Source of the DNA: Parvibacter caecicola
GTDB lineage: Bacteria; Actinomycetota; Coriobacteriia; Coriobacteriales; Eggerthellaceae
Assembly: GCF_003725335.1 (NCBI RefSeq)
Contig: NZ_QIBY01000017.1
Coordinates: 1 to 47,184, forward strand
Length of the DNA: 47,184 nt
Reading direction: 5' to 3'
Shown here: positions 42,251-47,184 of the stretch, piece after piece
Layout of the letters: each line of letters begins with the position of its first letter
Position numbering within the stretch: position 1 is the stretch's first letter
Made by a program: the position numbers and the translations under genes
Notes under the pieces: generated by a model
Databases searched by the model: none
What the model saw: the letters and a program-made list of their open reading frames with translations, nothing else
What the model was told of the DNA's origin: nothing

Positions 42251-43384
42251 CTAAAACACCACGCCCAGCCCTTCGGCCACCAGTCCCCAGAACACGCCGG
42301 TGGCGTACAAGAGAGCGATGATCTTTGCATTCTGCAGCGCCGGACGGTTCGAGCGCACCAGCACCAGCAGCCCCACGCCCGCGGCCGTCAGCAGGCCGGC
42401 CAGCATGGCGCCGGGCCCCAGCACCCCTTCCAGGTACAGCTGGGCAATCACCACACTGGCGGCGCAATTGGGGATGAGCCCCACCAGCGCCGCCGCCAGC
42501 ACCGCCAAAATCGGGCTCGCGGCCAGGAACTGGGCCAGCACGTCCTCGCCCACCGTTTCCAACACGGCGTTCAGAAGCACGGTGATGACAAAGATGAACA
42601 GGGTGACGGTGATGGTGTGCTTGAGGGCGCTCTTCGCAATGCCTTTCCAGCCGTCGTCGTGGCTGTGGTCGTGGCAACAGGCGACAGGGGCGGCCGCAGT
42701 ATCGGAAGCGGCGCGCTCCTCCCCTTCGTGGTCGTGGCCGCAGTCGTGGCAATGGGCATGGTCGTGGCGCTCATGGCCTTCGGTGGTTTCCAGCTCTTCG
42801 GCGATGGAGCGGTGCAGCTGGCCCGGCGAATCAACGGCCTGTGCCAAACCGTCGTCATGGTGGCCATAGGCAAGTTCGGGGTTTTGCTTGCAGGTGGCGC
42901 AATCGTCGTCGCAGCCGCACTTGTCCTGGGCGCACAGCTCGTGGATGCGCAGCTTCTCCTTGTCGCGGCGGGCCAGGCGCAGCCCCGCGTCCACCACGAA
43001 ACCCATCACCATGCCGATGATCACCTTCGCCCCCATGATGGAGAGGATGGTGTTGGGGGCCACGTTCTCCGCCAGGAAGATGGGCAGCATCTCGTCGGAG
43101 GTTGACAGCAGCACCGCGAACAGGGTGCCCAGCGTGATCACGCGACCGGCATAGAGGGTGGCGGCCATAGCGGAAAAGCCGCATTGGGGCACCACCCCCA
43201 GAAATGCCCCCACCACCGGCCCGGCAGCGCCGGCGTGGCGGATGGCCTTTTGGGTTTTCGCCCCTGTCTTGTGTTCCAGCCATTCCATGACCAGGTAGGT
43301 GACGAACAGAAACGGTATCAGGTATAACGTGTCGGAAACCGAATGCTCCATCACGTGTTCAACTATGTGCAAAAATTCATCCAT
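42251..43384 (-). CDS. Putative heavy-metal exporter with His/Cys-rich loop (ArsP_2-like)
   Basis: A 377-residue membrane protein resembling the 10-TM putative metal exporter family (PF11449, also annotated as a manganese or arsenic transporter). Each half has a similar motif: GVVPQCGFSAMAATLYAGRVI and GLIPNCAASVVIAQLYLEGVL. Between them a cytoplasmic loop (about 145-245) is packed with Cys and His (CGCDDDCATC, HDHAHCHDCGHDH, CCHDHSHDD), surely metal-binding. No ribosome site precedes ATG 43384; a TATCAT box ends eight bases before it, so the message may be leaderless. The ion is unknown. Confidence 0.82.
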   Translation of the reverse strand: MDEFLHIVEHVMEHSVSDTLYLIPFLFVTYLVMEWLEHKTGAKTQKAIRHAGAAGPVVGAFLGVVPQCGFSAMAATLYAGRVITLGTLFAVLLSTSDEMLPIFLAENVAPNTILSIMGAKVIIGMVMGFVVDAGLRLARRDKEKLRIHELCAQDKCGCDDDCATCKQNPELAYGHHDDGLAQAVDSPGQLHRSIAEELETTEGHERHDHAHCHDCGHDHEGEERAASDTAAAPVACCHDHSHDDGWKGIAKSALKHTITVTLFIFVITVLLNAVLETVGEDVLAQFLAASPILAVLAAALVGLIPNCAASVVIAQLYLEGVLGPGAMLAGLLTAAGVGLLVLVRSNRPALQNAKIIALLYATGVFWGLVAEGLGVVF

Positions 43385-43472
43385 AATCGGAAATGATAGC
43401 CGTCTTCGCCATGCAAGCCACCGGGCCGCCAGGCAAACGATGCCCGATTGTCAGCAAGGAGGGAGCAAAAGG

Positions 43473-43503
43473 GGCGGAGATAGAATCTCCGCCCTACGAT
43501 TTC
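43473..43503. repeat. REP-like hairpin, copy B
   Basis: Same unit as 39730-39760: stem GGCGGAGAT/ATCTCCGCC around AGA, then CTACGATTTC. On the minus strand it is followed by CTTTTGC, so this copy could also end the ABC transporter transcript. Confidence 0.65.
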
Positions 43504-43535
43504 CAGATCCAAATAAGTAGCGCCGGAGGGTCGGA

Positions 43536-43687
43536 GGGTTCCCGCGCGCAGTTCCGCACGGGAACCCAATAGGTCCAACAACGCAAGCGAGGCACACTGT
43601 GGTGCCTGCAATTGCCTTGAAGGCCGGCTGAGCGTACCTGGGTACGCGAAGGTAAGGCGTGAAAGGCAAGGGCAGGTGGCCACAGTG
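43536..43687. repeat. Dense group of inverted repeats, possible structured RNA
   Basis: Three hairpins lie in 150 non-coding bases: GGGTTCCCG/CGGGAACCC (43536-43544 with 43559-43567); a long stem from CACTGTGG (43595) to TTGCCTT (43618) pairing with AAGGCAA (43663) to CCACAGTG (43687); and inside it GCGTACC/GGTACGC (43632-43647). No protein frame is credible. The gap 43385-43730 contains this, REP copy B and nothing else recognised. Strand is unknown. Confidence 0.55.
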
Positions 43688-43730
43688 CGCCGCAGCGTCG
43701 AGTGGTCCGACGGCCGTCAGGCCGCCGGAA

Positions 43731-44558
43731 CTAAGCTATATGGCCGAGGAAGTCTTTCGTGCGTTCGTTTTGGGGATGGTCGAACACCGCTTCGGGGGTG
43801 CCCTCCTCCACCACCACGCCTCCATCCATGAAAATCACGCGGTCGGCCACGTCGCGGGCAAAGCCCATCTCGTGGGTGACCACGATCATGGTCATGCCCT
43901 CGCGGGCCAAATCCTTCATAACCCCCAGCACGTCGCGCACCAGCTCAGGGTCAAGCGCGCTGGTGGCCTCGTCGAACAGCATCACGTGGGGGCGCATGGC
44001 CAGGGCCCGCGCGATGGCCACTCGCTGCTGCTGGCCGCCGGAAAGCTCGGAGGGCATGTAATCGGCGCGGTCGCCCAGCCCCACCTTCCGCAGCTCCTCC
44101 AGCGCGATGGCCTCCGCTTCTTCCTTCGAGCGCTTCAGCACCTTGCGCTGTGCCAGCATCACGTTTTCCTTCGCGGACAGGTGCGGGAACAGGTTAAAGC
44201 TCTGAAACACCATGCCGATACCGGTGCGCAACTTGTTGATGTCGGTTTTCTTGTCGGTGATGTCCTTGCCCTCGAAGTAGATATGGCCGCCGGTGGGCAC
44301 CTCCAGCAAGTTGATGCAACGGAGCATGGTGGACTTGCCAGAGCCGGAGGGCCCCAGCACCACCACCACTTCCCCGCGGTGCACGTCGATGTTCACATCC
44401 CGCAGCACCTCGGTGTCGCCGAAACTTTTCTGCAGGCTTTGGATGGACACGATCACGTTCTCGTCCAGCTGGGGCGCCGGGCGGGCCGAGGACACCTTCA
44501 CGGAGGTGGCGGCCATCTGGGCGGAAATCTCGTCCACCTTCTCGCTTACCTTATTCAC
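43731..44558 (-). CDS. Polar amino acid ABC transporter ATP-binding protein
   Basis: A 275-residue GlnQ-type ATPase. It contains Walker [10 protein letters not shown], the Q-loop in [15 protein letters not shown], signature [15 protein letters not shown], Walker [15 protein letters not shown] and switch histidine VVTHEMGFA. The first 40 residues are an extra acidic/serine stretch before the domain begins at [14 protein letters not shown] 44558 is favoured: it overlaps the permease stop (GTGAATAA) and has AAAGGGGG upstream. It powers the uptake system encoded by the two upstream genes. Confidence 0.93.
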   Translation of the reverse strand: MNKVSEKVDEISAQMAATSVKVSSARPAPQLDENVIVSIQSLQKSFGDTEVLRDVNIDVHRGEVVVVLGPSGSGKSTMLRCINLLEVPTGGHIYFEGKDITDKKTDINKLRTGIGMVFQSFNLFPHLSAKENVMLAQRKVLKRSKEEAEAIALEELRKVGLGDRADYMPSELSGGQQQRVAIARALAMRPHVMLFDEATSALDPELVRDVLGVMKDLAREGMTMIVVTHEMGFARDVADRVIFMDGGVVVEEGTPEAVFDHPQNERTKDFLGHIA

Positions 44559-46059
44559 GAGGGTCCCCCTTTCCGTCCTTGCTGTCACGGCGGGCCTTGT
44601 GGCGCAGCGCCTTCTTCTCGGCACCGTAGGCGGCTCCTTCGGGGCTTACGGCGAAGCTCTCGGAAAGCCGCATGCTCAGGGTCATGTCGGCGTCGCCATC
44701 AGCGGCCACCGCCCGCATGGCCACCGGCGCCGACTCGATGACGCCGGCAGCTTCCGCCTGGGCACGGGCCTTCTTGCGCTTGCGGCCGCCATCGGCCAGC
44801 TTCTTCTCCATGTGGTTGATGGCGCGGGTGGCGGGGATGGTGACCACCAGGTAGAACAGGGCGCCCACGATGTAGGGGGTCATGTTGCCGGTGGCGGCGG
44901 TGATGATCTTGGCGTTGGAGATGATTTCGTACACGCCCACGGCCGCCAGCAGCGAAGTGTCCTTGTACATGAGGATGAACTCGCTGGTCATGGTGGGGAT
45001 AACCCGGCGCACCGTCTGCGGAATGATCACGTGGATCATGGTTTGGGCACCGCTCATACCCAGCGAACGGGACGCCTCGAACTGCCCCTTGGGGATGGAC
45101 TGGATGCCAGCGCGGAAAATCTCCGCCAGATAGGCGCTGGAGTTCAGGAACAGCACGATGATGCCCATCCAGAAGCCGGAGATGTTGACCCCCATCTGGG
45201 GCAAGCCGAAGTAGGCGATGTAGATTTGCAGGAACAGCGGCGTGCCGCGGATGATGTTGATGTAGCAGGACGCGATGGCGCACAGCACGCGGTTTTTGGC
45301 CATGCGCATGAACGACCACATGAGCCCCAGCGGAATGGCCAGCGGGAAGCTGATGATCACCATGAGGATGGCCAGAATCCAGCCCTGGAACACCGCCGGC
45401 ACCGAGGTGATGGCGATGGTGGGGTCCAGGAACAGGTGCAGGAACTTCACGCTGTTCCATGCCTGCACCGCCGGCTGGGCCGCCAGCCACTTCGACATCT
45501 GCTCGGCGGCAGAGGTGCCCACCACGTCGATGGTCTTGCCGCCATCGGGGATGTCCTGGGCCGCACCCCCTTCCACCGTGTAGGTGCCGGCCACGGGGAA
45601 CTGGCCGCCCGAGGGGGGCAGCACGCATTCGTTGCATTCGATCATGATCATGGCGCCGGCGGGGGCGGCCTCGTCGAAGGCCACGTTCACCTGGGCGCCA
45701 TCGGTGGTGACGGCCGAGGCGAAGTCCAGCCGCTCCAGCCCGTCCAGCACGGTAACCGCCACGTTGGCGGCGTCCACCACGGTGCCCTCCGGCAGCGCCA
45801 GGCTTACCGTGGCCACCGACTCGTCTTCAGCGGATTGCCCTTGCCAGGTAACGCGGGTGGGAGTGCCCCCCATTATCTGGTTGCCGCTGTCCTGATTTGA
45901 TTTCGCCGTCCAGCGCTCGGTTTCCATAGCGAAGGCGGGCGAGGCCGCGACCGCCGCCAAAACCAGCGCGCACGCCAGAGCCGTTAGGACGGCAAGAAAG
46001 CCGAAGGCGGTGCTCCGGCTTTCCATGCGCAAGGGCTCTGTCGAGTGAATCTTAAGCAC
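44551..46059 (-). CDS. Amino acid ABC transporter permease with exported N-terminal domain
   Basis: A 502-residue permease. The usual HisM/GlnP domain covers about 210-425, with the EAA loop [20 protein letters not shown]. Before it is a signal-like helix (17-44, ending SPAFAMET) and about 150 residues of predicted extracytoplasmic beta-rich sequence containing CNEC, absent from ordinary permeases. The C-terminus adds about 75 cytoplasmic residues. The GTG at 46059 overlaps the binding-protein stop (GTGCTTAA), the same coupling style as the next gene; ATG 46026 is an alternative. Confidence 0.85.
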   Translation of the reverse strand: MLKIHSTEPLRMESRSTAFGFLAVLTALACALVLAAVAASPAFAMETERWTAKSNQDSGNQIMGGTPTRVTWQGQSAEDESVATVSLALPEGTVVDAANVAVTVLDGLERLDFASAVTTDGAQVNVAFDEAAPAGAMIMIECNECVLPPSGGQFPVAGTYTVEGGAAQDIPDGGKTIDVVGTSAAEQMSKWLAAQPAVQAWNSVKFLHLFLDPTIAITSVPAVFQGWILAILMVIISFPLAIPLGLMWSFMRMAKNRVLCAIASCYINIIRGTPLFLQIYIAYFGLPQMGVNISGFWMGIIVLFLNSSAYLAEIFRAGIQSIPKGQFEASRSLGMSGAQTMIHVIIPQTVRRVIPTMTSEFILMYKDTSLLAAVGVYEIISNAKIITAATGNMTPYIVGALFYLVVTIPATRAINHMEKKLADGGRKRKKARAQAEAAGVIESAPVAMRAVAADGDADMTLSMRLSESFAVSPEGAAYGAEKKALRHKARRDSKDGKGDPRE

Positions 46060-46918
46060 CGAACCACTTCTGGGTCAGCTGGTCGTAGGTGCCGTCAGCC
46101 TTCAGCTTGGCGATGGCCTCGTTGAGGGCCTTGGTGAGGGCCGGGTTGTCCTTGCTCACCACGATAGCGTACTGCTCGCCAGTGGGAACCTCGGCGATAA
46201 CCTCGGCATCCTGATAGGCGTTCAGCACGTAGTACTGCACCACAGGCAGGTCGGCGGCCACGGCGTCCACCTGGCCAGACTGCAGGGCGGCAAACACGCC
46301 GGTCATCTCATCGAAGGCCAGCACTTCGGCGCCCTCAACGTTTTCCAGCGCCCATTCATAGCCAGTGGTGCCCGACTGCGCGCCGATCTTCTTGCCTTCC
46401 AGCTGATCCACCGAAGTGATGCCGCTGTCCTTCATCACGGCAACGCCCTGGTTGATGTCCATAATCACGTCGGTGAAGTCAATCTCCTTGGCGCGCTCAG
46501 GGGTAACGGTGAAGCCAGACACGCCCACGTCGGCCTTGCCGCCAGCGCTAATCAGCGGCACGATGGTGTCGAACTTGGTGGAGGGCAGGTAGTTGCATTC
46601 AAGCCCCATCTCGTCGCAGATAGCCTTCATCAGGTCCACCTCGAAGCCTTCCGCCTCGCCATCGGTGTTAAGGTTCTCGAACGGCGGAAAGTCCAGCGAT
46701 GCGGCAACGGTCAACTTGCCGTCGTTCACCAGCACAATCTCGCCGCCAACAGCGGCGTCATCGTTGTTGGCGGCGGCGCTGTTGTCGGGAGCGGTGCTGT
46801 TGGCGGAGCTGTTGTTGTCCGTCGGCTGAGTGGCGGGGTCGCCCGACGAGCATCCGAACATGCCCAGCGCGGCCACCATCAGGGCGCCGGCTGCCAGCAT
46901 TGACAGTTTCTTCTTCAT
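46052..46918 (-). CDS. Polar amino acid ABC transporter substrate-binding lipoprotein
   Basis: A 288-residue family-3 solute-binding protein. It has a lipoprotein signal ending in MFGC (Cys23), an Asn/Ser/Asp-rich linker (25-58), and the binding domain: LTVAASLDFPPFENL, GFEVDLMKAICDEMG, VGVSGFTVTPERAKEIDFTD and QLEGKKIGAQSGTTGYEW. The ligand is likely a polar amino acid such as Glu, Gln, Cys or His. It is the first gene of the operon; a TATAAT box lies about 95 bases upstream (47017-47012) without a clear -35. Confidence 0.93.
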   Translation of the reverse strand: MKKKLSMLAAGALMVAALGMFGCSSGDPATQPTDNNSSANSTAPDNSAAANNDDAAVGGEIVLVNDGKLTVAASLDFPPFENLNTDGEAEGFEVDLMKAICDEMGLECNYLPSTKFDTIVPLISAGGKADVGVSGFTVTPERAKEIDFTDVIMDINQGVAVMKDSGITSVDQLEGKKIGAQSGTTGYEWALENVEGAEVLAFDEMTGVFAALQSGQVDAVAADLPVVQYYVLNAYQDAEVIAEVPTGEQYAIVVSKDNPALTKALNEAIAKLKADGTYDQLTQKWFGA

Positions 46919-47065
46919 TTCTCTCCCCTTTCGGCTTTTAGATATACCTCAAGGGAAAAGCATCCGGCCCTTCCCCGTTCAGCGGGCAATCCGTTTCAGG
47001 TATGCTCAAGAATTATAGAGAGGTTGACGCCCCAGTGTTTGGACGGCCGTACCAATAGGTAGGGT

Positions 47066-47184
47066 TTTTCTTGTCCAGAGGGACAAAAAGCCCCCTCGGG
47101 AGCCGGATCCAGTTTGCAAGGGGGGTTGGAGGGGGATGGATCGCAGGCTCTCGAGGGGGCTTTTTGTCCCTCTGGACAAGAAAA
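47066..47184. repeat. 39-bp inverted repeat enclosing a 41-bp G-rich loop
   Basis: Arms 47066-47104 and 47146-47184 are inverses with one mismatch in 39 bases. The inner parts have the form A5-GCCCCCTC and GAGGGGGC-T5, like a two-way terminator, but the outer TCTTGTCCAGAGGGAC is conserved too. It reaches the window edge and may be longer. No gene lies in 46919-47184. Confidence 0.75.

Noticed and set aside
1-47184. CRISPR arrays, tRNA and rRNA genes
   Set aside because: No regularly spaced direct repeats and no cloverleaf or rRNA signature was found by reading; a covariance search was not possible.

Overview
The window is GC-rich and almost every gene lies on the minus strand. Protein sequences and gene content point to an anaerobic actinobacterium of the class Coriobacteriia, most likely the Eggerthellaceae: a formate hydrogenlyase operon, Tat-exported ferredoxins beside NrfD-type membrane proteins, multihaem lipoproteins, and many GTG starts. 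The family-level assignment is an inference; no rRNA gene is present to confirm it.

Layout. 1-4 kb: the 5' part of dnaX (cut by the window edge), a DedA-family membrane protein, the small SRP RNA and a CLC-type channel. 4.1-18.9 kb: one long operon, read right to left, for a group-4 [NiFe] formate hydrogenlyase (hydN-like, fdhF, hyfA, hyfB, hyfC, hyfE, hyfF, hycE, hycF, hycG, hycH, hycI, focA, fdhD). It starts at a recognisable promoter and ends at a strong terminator. It would import or export formate and split it to CO2 and H2, with two antiporter-like subunits that may pump ions. FdhF carries cysteine in place of selenocysteine.

19-34 kb is the accessory and most unusual part. Two paralogous four-gene cassettes (20.2-24.4 kb and 28.4-32.6 kb) each encode a 527-residue lipoprotein with three c-type haem motifs fused to a sulfite-oxidase-like fold, a second small exported sulfite-oxidase-like protein, a Tat-exported four-cluster ferredoxin and an NrfD-type quinol/quinone membrane protein. 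Together they look like an undescribed membrane-anchored respiratory complex. Between them lie a RelE/XRE toxin-antitoxin pair with a divergent XRE gene, a slipin, a GntR regulator, and a tyrosine phosphatase fused to the same Ig-like domain that ends the haem proteins. A 20-bp palindrome recurs at the gntR/phosphatase divergence and in front of cassette 1, suggesting that this GntR controls cassette 1. A MerR-type regulator and a 25-bp palindrome precede cassette 2. A RelB-PIN fusion sits at 19.1 kb.

34-47 kb holds aspS, a proline-iminopeptidase-like hydrolase, an APC permease, two acetamidase/formamidase paralogues, an MFS transporter, a heavy-metal exporter with a His/Cys-rich loop, and a polar amino-acid ABC transporter. 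Several structured repeats lie between these genes, including a pair of hairpins with a compensatory base change and a 39-bp inverted repeat at the right edge.
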